Shown piece by piece: positions 1-10,130 of a DNA stretch of 64,000 nucleotides (position 1 is the stretch's first letter; each line of letters opens with the position of its first letter). Source of the stretch: Trichosphaerium sp. ATCC 40318 (taxonomy: Eukaryota > Discosea > Flabellinia > Trichosidae); NCBI GenBank assembly GCA_038496445.1, contig JALMLS010000093.1:682001-746000 (forward strand), given 5' to 3'. The position numbers were made by a program, and so were the translations under genes. Under the pieces are notes generated by a model. That model did no database searches, was not told the DNA's origin, and saw nothing but the letters and a program-made list of their open reading frames with translations.

Positions 1-319
1 CACAGCACTTAAAATTTACACACCTGGGACAATAGTAATTGTACGTTTCACTTTAAAAATAAACATCTGGAGTAAACAACAATCTAATGCTATCTTCTTT
101 TTCTAGAGCATTGCTGGAAGTTTTCTGGTAACCAAAAAAAACTCACGTGTCCACTTTAAAATACTTAAGTTGTGTTAACTTGGATTGTTCTAGGTATGGC
201 TAATATCAATTCATATGGTGGCTGGATTCGCCGCTTGTAGTGCTTTATTTCTTGTTACTACAGGTATTTCTATAGTACAAAGAGTACGATACCGAGAAAG
301 AAATTACCAAATACTTTAA
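1..319 (+). CDS. C-terminal end of a membrane protein (5' partial)
   Basis: Three exons can be joined in one frame: about 1-34, 107-127 and 194-319, separated by introns starting GTAATT and GTAACC and ending in CTAG. The last exon encodes a hydrophobic stretch (AGFAACSALFLVTTGI) that looks like one membrane helix, followed by a short basic tail (QRVRYRERNYQIL) and TAA at 317-319. The gene enters from the left edge, so most of it is missing. I do not recognise the family; the short basic tail after the helix suggests a cytosolic C-terminus. The splice signals and the clean hydrophobic/basic pattern make it real, but its function is unknown. Confidence 0.5.
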
Positions 320-1036
320 AACCTAAGTAAAGTTGTTTGTTACAAGAACATTAACCATGATTATTGCAATATCAACCTTGGCAATATGCGTCCTGACAAC
401 TCTTTGAAAACCATAAAAATTATTTGATGTTAAGATGTAGGTATTGTCCTTGTTGGACTTAGGCTGTTACATTAATTAGAAGTTACATGAGACTGGTTAT
501 GTTTTGTTTCAAAATATTTCTTATTTGAGTTAACGTTACGAAGTAAGGGATTGAGTTTATTGTACAGGGAATATTCAATTCAAAAGATTGTGAAAAAAAT
601 ATTGTATGTTACAAAGTTATGAGCTTGCAGATAGTGTAACAAGTCTATTTAATTTCTTTAAAATCTTTTTGATTTTTTTTGTTTTATCTTGATACCTATG
701 TCCAGTTATTAGAACATGCTCAAGGTTTACCAAACCAGTAACCATCTTTTCAAAATTATCAATATCTAAGTACATATAGATAGGACAACGATAATCTAGA
801 ACCTTAATAGAACTACACCTAAACAGAAATTAGATCAAGACAATAACTTCTTTTTTTTTTTTTGGTACCAGACAGGTGTAGCCAAAACCAACTTTATTAA
901 TGTCTCTCTATCTTCTTCGTATTCTCCAAAAATACCTATATACAATGTATTTATAGGGTAGTTGAAAAAAGAAGCAAGAACAGATCTATCAAGCCTACAT
1001 GAACATCAGAAATACTTTCCAAAAAAAGAACTAAGC
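320..1036. other. Intergenic, no gene seen
   Basis: AT-rich sequence between the plus-strand gene ending at 319 and the minus-strand RCC1-like gene ending at 1037. It is therefore a convergent 3'-to-3' interval. Both strands are broken by stops and I see no exon with coding character, no tRNA-like element and no repeat beyond A/T runs (for example the T-run near 851-862). Confidence 0.5.
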
Positions 1037-3513
1037 CTACTTTTGCGTGCAGAGAAGCTGAAAAATACGCTCACCAAGGCTTGGTACAAGCATTGAAATA
1101 TTTCCATTAAGCGTATCACCCTTAGTACACAGACATGCTATTTTTTCAAGGCACAAAAAAGTAAGTGTAGGTGGATTAGCAAAGCGTGTAGTAGCTTCTT
1201 TTGTTGATGCAAAGTTTAAGCCAGATCGTGTTGTTAAGTCTCTGATTTTAGAAGCAATAGGCACTTTGTGAGGAACAGTTACAAGTTCATTAGGTGAATC
1301 TATACCACATCTTCCATATCCACCATTCTGTCCCCAAGCCAAAACATCACCATCAGCAGTTAGCACTACGGAAAGTTTAAGTCAGAAAACACGTTAGCAT
1401 AACTTAACTTACCTGTCATATGATACACACCACATCCGATAGATACAATACGTTCTTGTATAGGTAAAAGCGTTGGTACTGCATTCTCAGAGTATTCATA
1501 TGTCTTAAAAAAATAATAACGACCCCAAGTAAACACTTTTCCCTGAACGGCAAAAGCAGTTAAAAAAAATCCTTTGAACTTTATAGAATGCTTATCGTTG
1601 TGGTTATACAAATTAAACTTACCTGATCGTTAAGAGCCATTATACTATATCCACATGCTTTGACTTGTACGATATTTGTTAAATTACACAACAAGTACAC
1701 TGACTGCTCTCCATTAGCCTAGAACCGATAGCTATTCGACATTTATTTGAAGCAACCTACCTGTCCTGTCCATGTGATAACACGTCCACAACAAGTTAAT
1801 GCTGCGCCATGATGATATCCTCCCTTTAACATTATCAACAAAGAGTAAACCAATGTATGTGTATTGTCTCTGAAACTTCTTTCGAAGCATAATAAAAAAG
1901 AAGTTTTGTTAAGTTTTACATACACTGATGTCTGCTATTTTGAACTGCTTAAACTCAGGTGTATCAAGTACTCTTCTAATACCTAATTTATCGATTTGAT
2001 ACGCAGCGCGACTATGCGTTATGCCAAAAAAGTGGTACTCTAATACGGCTTGAGCATTAAAAAACAAAGAATAAAAAAGCACGTCTCACAAAAGGATAGA
2101 CCTGCCTCACACGTGTTGACTAAAACGTTGAGTATTATATGTAATGTTAACGCACCTGTATTACACACTTTAGCAAAGCGTAGATCTGTGTCAACCTAAA
2201 ATGTGGTCAGAGGCGAAGAAAGAAAAAGATAAGAACCTAAAAAACAAATGGAAAAACCGCCACTTTCCGTTCCCAAAAAAAAATAACACTACAATCCGCA
2301 TTCATGGTCACGTGAGTTTATGGACAATAAATAGTACCTTTGAAAACGTTGATGGAATAGTTTGTGTACACTTTGACGCCCATACTTCGCCCTCTGAGGT
2401 TAAAGCAATACCTCCATAGCGACCAATTGCCATATCAACAATATTGACGTCTAAACAAATTAAAAATCCTTATTAACGCCAGAAACCATCATAACACAAC
2501 GCAAGACAGCGATACGAAAGCAATAAGTAATAAAATAGGCTCTTTAAACCAAATAAAGAAGCGCTTACCCATAAGTGATTCTATACGCCATGGTTCAGGT
2601 CCTTTTGATCCCTGCTCCTCTCGGCCTTAATTTGGTTAAAAACGGTTTGATGCTACCAAAAAAAGATAAAAACACAACGAACCCCACCAGTAAGTGCCTC
2701 CATTGTCATCTATGCCACATACAAAAAAGTCTCCAATAAACAAACGCGTCAGCTTCAATTCTTCCACATACTTATGACGTATAGGCGCTCTAAACAATAT
2801 TAACGAATAAAGAGCGTTTGAATGATCAAAAAATGGTTTAAACTCGACGTTACCGCCAATTCATATTCTTTGTTGGCATTGTGTATGCAACGCGTGCCTT
2901 TGGCAGAAATAACCTCGGTTTCCTTCTAGTGTGTCTGTACTTGGCGCTAAATTAGTTTCATTCGCTAAATAGCCCCACATATATACATGAGAAGCCATGC
3001 TGTGGTTTTATTAGTGGATTTGGCACTTTCTGAATATACAAAAACTTCTGAACAGTCAAATTGAGTATAATTCTGTGAACGCAGCCCAAGTCTATTCGAC
3101 CACATCCAGGTATCACTGTGCTCATCACAAGTTCATTCTGCTTAAAATAAAACAAGGTACAAATAGTCTATATACCTACACGTGTATTAGATGTAGTGAT
3201 GGTGTTAATGGCTCGAAATATTGGCCTGTAGAGCCAAATGCAAATACTTGTGAATTGAGAAAGTTTATTATCCAATAACAATTTTGTGCTGTGGTTTAGT
3301 GCTACCGACCTTGTTCTCTTGCATACTAAATGGCTTGAAGAATACAACACCGAGAGAAGGATCTTCGTGAACATCAAAGCTTGTCTCTTGAATTTCACTT
3401 GGTAGCGTGCACCCCCAGTAATTGCTAGTCGCAGTAACACAGTACTTTTCACTTCCAGCTTTTAAATTCCTCAGTATTGTCGAAAATATTTGAAAAGTGA
3501 TACACCAAGCCAT
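1037..3513 (-). CDS. RCC1-repeat (beta-propeller) protein
   Basis: Multi-exon gene. Exons carry the recurring RCC1-type signature of a residue pair VW/VF/VL followed by WG, then a short loop and a hydrophobic strand: 'GDVLAWGQNGGYGRCG' (about 1310-1360), 'GKVFTWGRYYF' (about 1510-1550), 'HHGAALTCCGRVITWTGQ' (about 1755-1810), 'ALTSEGEVWAS' (about 2380-2410), 'VCGIDDNGGTYWW' (about 2690-2730) and 'QVFAFGSTGQYFEPL' (about 3205-3250). The likely start is the ATG at 3511-3513 (MAWCITFQIF...), and the stop is TAG at 1037-1039. RCC1 propellers serve as guanine exchange factors or protein scaffolds; the sequence does not say which this is. No other domain is visible. At least eight introns of about 45-100 nt are present, with donors such as GTAAGT and GTACTA. 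Not every exon boundary was resolved, so the fold is better supported than the exact protein. Confidence 0.7.
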
Positions 3514-3704
3514 TAGAAAACAATCACCAGACGACAACAAGTACTGGAATTTTGCTGGTGTTCAAAAATATGTATTACAGCTTTATTGACACTTATTAGA
3601 TACATTACCCATTATTTAATACGAACGTCATAAGTTTATTTACTGCTTGAAGATGTAGTTAAATAAAACCATCGGTTTTTTTCGCACTTTTTTTCCCAAC
3701 AGGT

Positions 3705-4791
3705 TTACTGGAGCACACACCTCTCTTTAAGTTGTTGCTTTTGTTGCTGTTGCTGTTGCTTCTGTTGCTGTTCCAACTTATCTACTACCGTCCCCATAGC
3801 CATATTCCACATGTCTCTGATATCGCCTTCGTTAGTGGCACATGTCTCTACATAAGCTACATTTGCCTTCTTGGATTCTTTCAAAGCTTCCTCATTAGAC
3901 ACGCCACCTTCACTTCGAAGGTCTAGTTTCATACCAACCAACACTATTGGCATATCTGGTACAACAGATCGCACTTCAGGGATCCAGTAATACAATGCAT
4001 GCTCAAACGAACTTCTGTTATTGACAGCAAAGCAAACTATAACAACATCTTGTGATTTATAACCAAGACGCCGTAGTTTTAAAAATGATGACTCAGACGG
4101 CATATCACACAAGCGAGGTGAAACTGCGTGTAAAAAGTTGTACAATACGTGAGTAGTGACTGGAAACATTGGGGCCAATGTATTGAAGACACCAGCTTCA
4201 TGCCCGTCCTGAAAAAGTACGTTACTAACAGGATTAAGAAAAATATAGGAACCTCGTCAAAGCATATAAACCTCAAGAGAGATGTAGTTTTGCCTTTGAA
4301 TGAAGTCAACTTACAAACGTGTCATATGTTATGCCATACCTACGCCATGATCACCAACAAGAGCAAGATGCAACAAATTTCTCTACAATACCATTTTTAA
4401 GCAAACCAGTTGAGTTTTACAAAACGTTTTTACCTCAAGATCTAACAGAGGTTCAGATATCCATTCTCTTGCTTTTTCTACAAATAAACTCTTTTGTAAA
4501 ACTTTTCCCTGACTTGTTGGTTACGAGGCGAAAAAATACAAGATTGATATTACCATTGTTGTAGGTAGCTCTAAGTGCGTATAATAAGAATAAAAATCAT
4601 CAACGTGTCGTTTCCAAATTGAATCCTGTGCCGTGAGCTCCTGCCAATGACGTGACACGCTCTGAAATACACACAGGTGGTACCTAGGGCGGTTATGTTA
4701 ATTAACAAAAAACAAGCAAATACCACTCCAAATTATCGAAAACGTTCAGCCACACTATCTCAGGAAGAGTTTCCCATGTTAGGTTAGACAT
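3705..4791 (-). CDS. F-box domain fused to a Rho-type small GTPase with CAAX box
   Basis: Six exons join in frame. The first (ATG at 4789-4791) gives 'LPEIVWLNVFDNLEW', continued by 'YHLCVFQSVSRHWQELTA' and 'DSIWKRHV', which is a full F-box of about 45 residues. After a linker comes a P-loop, GDHGVGKT, itself split by an intron near 4312-4358. Then follow 'DVVIVCFAVNNRSSFEHA', the guanine-specificity motif as 'VGMKLDLR' (normally TKLD) and 'ETCA' in place of (E)TSA. The tail holds a polyglutamine run (about 3735-3775) and ends CVLQ, a prenylation CAAX box. Where DTAGQE is expected the protein reads 'LCDMPSESS', so switch II is degenerate and GTP hydrolysis may be altered. F-box proteins recruit substrates to SCF ubiquitin ligases; Rho proteins act at membranes. 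Together they suggest a lipid-anchored, nucleotide-regulated SCF adaptor (inference). Confidence 0.8.
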
Positions 4792-4956
4792 AACACTTGT
4801 ATAAAAGAGAAATAATGCTGTATCAACATCAATTCAAGCAAAGTGTTTTGGCCGGAAAAACTGGCGGAGCAAAATCAGAAATATAGGATTATAGCACTGC
4901 AAAATAAAATAGCGCCTAGGTTATACTGCGGACTACAGTGTGAGGCGTTTAATAGG

Positions 4957-5098
4957 TTAAAAAAGTGCCTTAGTTGGTCCAACAAAAGAGCCATCTACTG
5001 AGCCCTCTTCCAAGGTGAGGTATTGTTGACATTTCTTCTGCAGATTAAGCTCCAAGCCTGGTTTCAAAATCTTGTTGTGTGAACTTTTTGGATAGCTG
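4957..5098 (-). other. Orphan exon resembling an NHL repeat
   Basis: An open stretch begins just after a good acceptor (ATATAG at 5099-5104) and ends in TAA at 4957-4959. Its end reads 'EEGSVDGSFVGPTKALF', close to the NHL-repeat pattern G-x-DG-x(n)-F/P. It lies immediately downstream of the NHL gene that ends at 5182, but no donor in that gene matches its phase. It may be an alternative 3' exon, a remnant, or part of an unresolved small gene. Confidence 0.3.
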
Positions 5099-5181
5099 CT
5101 ATATTTGTAGTGATATTACAAAACAAAGGTCGATGACAAACAAATGAGAAAGAGGAACAAAGCGTCAATACAAGCAAGTTT

Positions 5182-6632
5182 TTAGTTTATTTCCACTTTA
5201 TACAAGTCATCAATTTTACCTTCTACCTCACCAACTACATAAATTGTACCTTTCGAATATCCAACAACATTAGCAGCACAAATATTAGGATCAATATCAA
5301 CTTTTTCTACTTTATGTTTATCATCGTCATTTAGAGACATTCTGTATACACCTTCGAAACTACCAAAGTAAAAACATTCTTGTTTTTCATCATAAACAAG
5401 ACCATTAATAACATGTTTACCTTTGTAAACAACTTCAAAAAAAGGAATCATTTTTTTCTTCTTGTCGATACTCTTCTTCGCTGTCTTCTCCGCCTTGTCT
5501 TTGGCGACATCTTTGTTCTTATCCCCCTTGTTCCCTGTGGTCTTTTCTGTGTTGTCTTTCGTTTCTTTATCACTGACAGCCTGTTTGTCCTTATCATCCT
5601 TCTTCTCATTCTCATCAACCTCCTTCTTGTCATCATTCTTTCCTACTTTTTTCTTATTAACTTTATCATTCTTTTCTTCTTCTGATTCCTCCCTAAACTT
5701 AAGAATCTTTACACGTCCATAATAATCAAATCCTTGTTCTTCAAGAGCCATATCAACAACATAAATATCTTGAGTTTTCTTGTTTATACACATTGTATCA
5801 AAGAAAGATAAAACTCTACCATCATCAGAAGAAGTATCACTTGGTTGCGTAGATACTGTACTGACTACGTAGCCGCTTAATGTTGTAGATCGGAACTTTT
5901 CGTTGTTGTCCAGTATTATAAGGTTTTTATTATCCTTATCAAATGATAAAGCGCCTGGAGTGTTCAGTTTTGCTGGTTTCGGTTTTGGTGTTTTTGGAAT
6001 CTTTTTCTTCTTTTCTGCCTTTGATGTACCTTTACCTCCCTTTAAAGGTTTCACCTCTTGTTTTTCGTTGTTTTCAGGTGTTTCAGTAGCCTGTTTGGAG
6101 GTGATGGTGTCCACAGAACCTTTTTTGTTATGTACGCCTATTATTGTCGATATTGTTTGCTTTTTGATGTCTATGGCGCGTATTGTATGGTTTTCAGAGT
6201 CGGAAACGTACAACATATCATTTTCATCTAAATAACCGTTTTTATGTCATTCTTTTTGTTTGATTACGTTGTACCTATAGCCAAGCACTCTGGACAACCT
6301 AAATGAGCAGTTTTGAAATCTCCGTCATGTTTCTCTTTATCAGAGTCTTTCTGGGGTATAAGCGTTTCTATTTGACCCGTTTGGCTTATTTTGCCGAACG
6401 TTTTTTCAGTCTTGGAAACAAAATACGCCTAAAGGTCACTAAGCGTTATAACTACGCGTAATGCGTACGTCTCCCGTTGACGAAATCGCCATGGAACTTA
6501 GCAGCGGTAGCTTTAGCATCGGTTCGCCTGGGGCGTATTGTGACGCTCTGGCCATGTTTTTGGTACCTTACAGATATCAGGAGCGTTATTATAGCTTCGT
6601 ACTGGCATTTCGCGTTGTAACAGTTGCAACAT
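5182..6632 (-). CDS. NHL-repeat beta-propeller protein with charged insert
   Basis: The main exon (5182-6216) starts inside the NHL repeat 'DMLYVSDSENHTIRAID'. Upstream exons give 'MAISSTGDAYFVSKTEKTF' (an NHL-like strand pair) and 'CPECLAI'. The middle carries a Lys/Asp/Glu-rich, low-complexity insert (about 5440-5700) that is disordered by composition and splits the propeller; a second Lys-rich loop lies near 6000-6060. The C-terminal part returns to propeller-like strands ('CFYFGSFEGVYRMSL', 'GTIYVVGEVEGK'). No signal peptide or membrane segment is visible. NHL propellers bind proteins or RNA; the target here is unknown. Introns: about 6231-6276 (GTACAA donor), about 6429-6468 (GTACGC) and about 6521-6567 (GTAAGG). 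The start at 6632 is the first ATG in the joined frame, but coding may extend further upstream. Confidence 0.65.
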
Positions 6633-6963
6633 GCAATCTATGGCGTCTGTACGCACTACACGTGCGATGGCCTGCTTTTACAATAAACATCAATCGAATT
6701 AAAACAAATTAAGCCAAGAACATTACGCTTTTTTAGGTTGTGTTCAATGTTAAGACAAACTCTTCTTTGGTTTCAATCTGTCACGTGCACGCAGTAAGTG
6801 GTGAAATGTGTTCAATTTTGAAATAGCTTGTATGTACAGAGGTAGTTGTGTAGACAAAGAATTAACGAAGTACAAAACATGGACATATACCATAAAAGTA
6901 AAGTAACTCATATAAATACACTTTTATTACAATTTGTAACCTCTTGTTGCGTTGTTCTCTTTT

Positions 6964-9092
6964 CTAGTAGCCACCTTGTCCTCCTCCATATCCATTATTA
7001 CTTTGTTGTTGGCTTTGTATATACGCCGGTCTTGTGTTAACAGACAAAGATCGCTTTGGTAGTGGAGGTCCCGAAGAAGGTAGCGTAGGTACAGCTCTCT
7101 TTGGTGGTACAGAAGGTGCATACCTTCGCTGAGGTACAGAAGGAGAAGCAGTTCTCTTAGGTTGAGCTACAGGAGAGAAGCTACGCTTAGGAACTACTGG
7201 ACTGCTTGGTCCTCTTGGAGGATATACAGGTGACCTCTGTGGGGTTGCTGGTCCAGGTGAACTTCCATACGTTTGATGTTGAATGGTACCTCTTGGTGAG
7301 GGAAAAGATCTTTGCGGTACTTGTGAAGACGGACTATGCTGTCGTTGTTGATTATGGTATTGCGGTTGTATTTGTGGTTGTACTTGTGGCTCCATATGTA
7401 TACCTGGTGGTCCAGCAAGATATCCAGGGTCTTCTTCCTCATATGTATCCATTTGTATCACGTTCATATCCGGCATGTTTTCTGGCATTTGATTCGAATA
7501 CGGATCTTGTGGTTGAGCTCTTGGCTGTGTAATATGTTTTGGTTGTTGCATACTCATAGGTCTTTGTGGTGTAGAAGGTGGATAGTTACCGCCTTGATGT
7601 TGAATATACCCAGGTGATTGTTCATGTGAAAGAAGTCGAGATCTAGGCGATTTACGTGGAGGTAAATTATTTTGATAAGGAATATGTTGTGATGAACGGT
7701 TTTGTTGAGCATTGCGTTGTCGTAGTACTATTGAAGGGCTTCTAGACTCTGCCTTAGGTTGAAATGAACCTCTACTTTGATGCATACTCTCCATAGTTTG
7801 TATTTTACTTGCACGTTGTATTGGCGTTGCATTCAATGACGGTTGTGATATATTTCTTCTTATATTACCACTTGTACGAGGTTGGTTATGATTATGCACT
7901 ACTGACGCTTTTGCCAAGTTTGTTGAAGCACTCTTTACAATAGGTCTTGTATTATTGTTCGTTGACATACGTCTTGGTACTGCAGGGTTTACATGGGTAT
8001 TACCCTAAAAGAGAGTAAATACCAAAAACGAAAATCGAAAAAAAAACCAATAGTTTCGCTCTCCTGTTGAAAGAGTCACGTGGTTGCGTACCGGCTCGAA
8101 TCTTGGAGATTGCGAAGAATTTAAATTTCTATTGACTTGGTTTGTTCTTGTGCCAGTAGATTGAGTTTCTTGGGACTGCATTTGGAAGTTGGAAGTCGTC
8201 GATTGCTCTTTGAAACATCGTTCTGAAAATGGTGTCAAATAACAAAAATTTTACACTCACTTCTAGTGTACCTTGAGCTTCTTTTAATAAACGCATGGTA
8301 CTTGGATTCTTAGCACCATGATAAGCATAATCCCAGGGGGTTTCCTACAGGATAGTTAATGATTGTTGAGACCTGTAAATATCAGAAAGAAACCAAGGAA
8401 AATCATTGGTTGGCTGAACAAAAGAAAACTCTTAGACTGTACCCTAACGCCACCACGTTCCATTTTAGCTAAAGGATTCGCTCCACTATTGAGTAATAGT
8501 TGTACTAATGTAGGTCTAGACTCAATCGAAGCAAGATGAAGTGGTGTCTCCTACAAGAGTGTCAACGAATAAAAAAACAATCAAAAAAACTTGCGTAAAA
8601 CTTTGCTTTAGCGTTTACATCTGCTCCAGCTTTTATTAACAGCTTACAAGTCTCTAGGTAGTTACCATAACATCTAATAAACAGGTTTAGAGTAAAATCA
8701 CATTTACGAGCGGAATTTCTAGCGAGGAATTGATTTAATGTGCGTACGCTCTATGAAGTGGTGTATCATGCTATAAACAAGCGTTAAAAGGTTTATTGTT
8801 TCGAAGTGGTTTCTTTACGCAAAAACGACCGAAACGTACCTGAATATTCTCTACGGCGTTAACGTTTGCGCCACTGACTATTAAAAAAGCAACAACTTCA
8901 CTTCTACCTTCGCTACACGCAGCATGAAGCGCTGTTTCCTTTTAACATACGGTTAGTGCTACTACGTAATTGTGCACATACTCCTGTTTTAGTTCGTGCG
9001 TTTACGTCAACATTCTTTGCAATAAGTTGAGTAACTTTATCAACACGCCCTTTACGTGATGCTTTAATGAGTTTCTTTGCCTTGCCTTTCAT
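6964..9092 (-). CDS. Ankyrin-repeat protein with long Pro/Gln/Ser-rich tail
   Basis: The start ATG at 9090-9092 opens 'MKGKAKKLIKASRKGRVDKV'. Five or so ankyrin units follow on separate exons: 'AKNVDVNARTKTG', 'ETALHAACSEGRSEVV', 'HDTPLHRA', 'CKLLIKAGADVNAKA', 'ETPLHLASIESRPTLVQLLL' and 'ETPWDYAYHGAKNPSTMRLL'. One large exon (about 6964-8005) then encodes about 345 residues rich in Pro, Gln and Ser, with repeated 'PKR/PQR(S/A)' motifs typical of a disordered scaffold or SH3-binding tail. Ankyrin repeats mediate protein binding; no enzyme domain is present. Introns are 40-90 nt with GTACGT, GTACGC and GTACAC donors. The intron near 8005-8095 contains a CACGTG palindrome. A cytoplasmic adaptor is likely (inference). 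Confidence 0.75.
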
Positions 9093-9339
9093 TACGCATC
9101 AACCAGTTGTACCGAAAAACGAACAATGAACATAGAAAAACGCGGACTGTCAACTAGATTGCTGGCAGCCATATAGCGGAATAGAACCCTTCATCAGGGC
9201 AGAAGGGTTGTTGCCTAAAGGGGTTTAGTATTACCCGTTTTGCTTATAACAATGATGTATTCTTGTGAGAACAGTAGGAATTAATTAGTGTATTTTACAA
9301 GTATCTCTTAGACGGTTTATGTACAATTTGTTTTGGTTT

Positions 9340-9643
9340 TCAATGTTTGTGACCACAAGAACTCTCACTATCGCTCTCACTATCGCTTTCATCCCATCTA
9401 CGCGGTTTATGGTATACACAACATTCTAAATGGCGTTTGTTAAAAAAAAGGCGGGTTTCGTTCTGAGAAGGTACAATTTTGATACTACGTACTCTTAGAC
9501 TTCTTTTTATTCATATTTTCATTGTCTACTGTATCTTCTGCCCAACTGACATGTTTACGCTTTAACTTCAGTACAACAGGTGCCTCTGTAGCAACAGTAG
9601 TTACCAAATTGGTGCTAACGTTATTGGTGGCTGTATTACTCAT
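9340..9643 (-). CDS. PPP1R11: Protein phosphatase 1 inhibitor-3 (PPP1R11/Ypi1 family)
   Basis: Two exons. Exon 1 encodes 'LKLKRKHVSWAEDTVDNENM', matching the family core K-V-x-W-x-x-D-T-V-D-N-E-x-M, which includes the RVxF-type PP1-binding site. After a GTACGT-donor intron, exon 2 gives 'CCVYHKPRRWDESDSESDSE' and 'SSCGHKH', matching the Cys/His cluster and acidic run that end this family. At about 88 residues it is slightly short of the animal protein (about 126). Family members bind and inhibit PP1 in the nucleus; the human protein also has ubiquitin-ligase activity through its Cys residues. The direct repeat near 9362-9388 only encodes the SESDSES run. Start ATG 9641-9643; stop TGA 9340-9342. 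Confidence 0.88.
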
Positions 9644-9713
9644 TTCCTCGTTTCAAACAAACTTGCTTTTTTGAATGCTCAACACATTTCTTGTCGGTGG
9701 TATTACTACACGT

Positions 9714-10060
9714 TTATAGGTTAACTACCATAACCACTATATCAGATATAGCATGCTTAGGAACCTGAGAGTTTACTAGGTAAGGCATTAAAATATCACG
9801 TGATTTTTCTAAAGTTGTCTCACACAACATTGCTTTTTGAACTTGAGCTTTTTTAATAGAACTCGATATTCCTTTTTCTACTTATGCGTCAGTGTTGGTG
9901 CGCTATTCTTTTTAAAAACATGTGCAATAAGGATTAAGTTATTAGATACTTTAGTTTCAACCCTCTTGAAGAACTCAATAGCACTCTGTCATTGTCTAAT
10001 ACTTTAATTTGTAAATAGTGTAGGATTCTGTAACTGCAAAGGAAACCAGAAACTCAAGAA
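9714..10060 (-). CDS. Small unrecognised gene, exon joins unresolved
   Basis: Two coding-looking stretches lie between the PP1 inhibitor and phosphatase genes. The downstream one (about 9714-9885) reads 'GISSSIKKAQVQKAMLCETT' and then 'LEKSRDILMPYLVNSQVPKH', ending in TAA at 9714-9716. The upstream one (about 9888-9990) reads 'AIEFFKRVETKVSNNLILIA'. Both are helical by composition. They are in different frames and no clean donor/acceptor pair joins them, so there may be a missed splice, a frameshift or two exons of one small gene. I do not recognise a family. A 10-bp palindrome ATCACGTGAT lies inside the downstream stretch at about 9794-9803. Confidence 0.4.
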
Positions 10061-10130
10061 AAGTTTTTACATCGTTTATTGTACATTAAATAATCTAGAG
10101 AAAAATGGTTTTGTTTTTTTTTTTTGACTC

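Noticed and set aside
3732-3926. Poly-leucine plus-strand ORF
   Set aside because: It is the antisense of the polyglutamine tail of the F-box/Rho gene.
5380-5722. Long hydrophobic plus-strand ORFs
   Set aside because: They are the antisense of the Lys/Asp/Glu-rich insert of the NHL protein; Leu/Phe/Ser richness follows from that composition.
9121-9240. Possible structured RNA just upstream of the ankyrin gene
   Set aside because: Short complementary stretches exist (AACCCTTC/GAAGGGTT), but they make only a small hairpin, and no cloverleaf or snRNA motif could be drawn.
9360-9392. Short tandem repeat (CTCACTATCG unit)
   Set aside because: It is explained by the repeated SESDSES codons at the C-terminus of the PP1 inhibitor.
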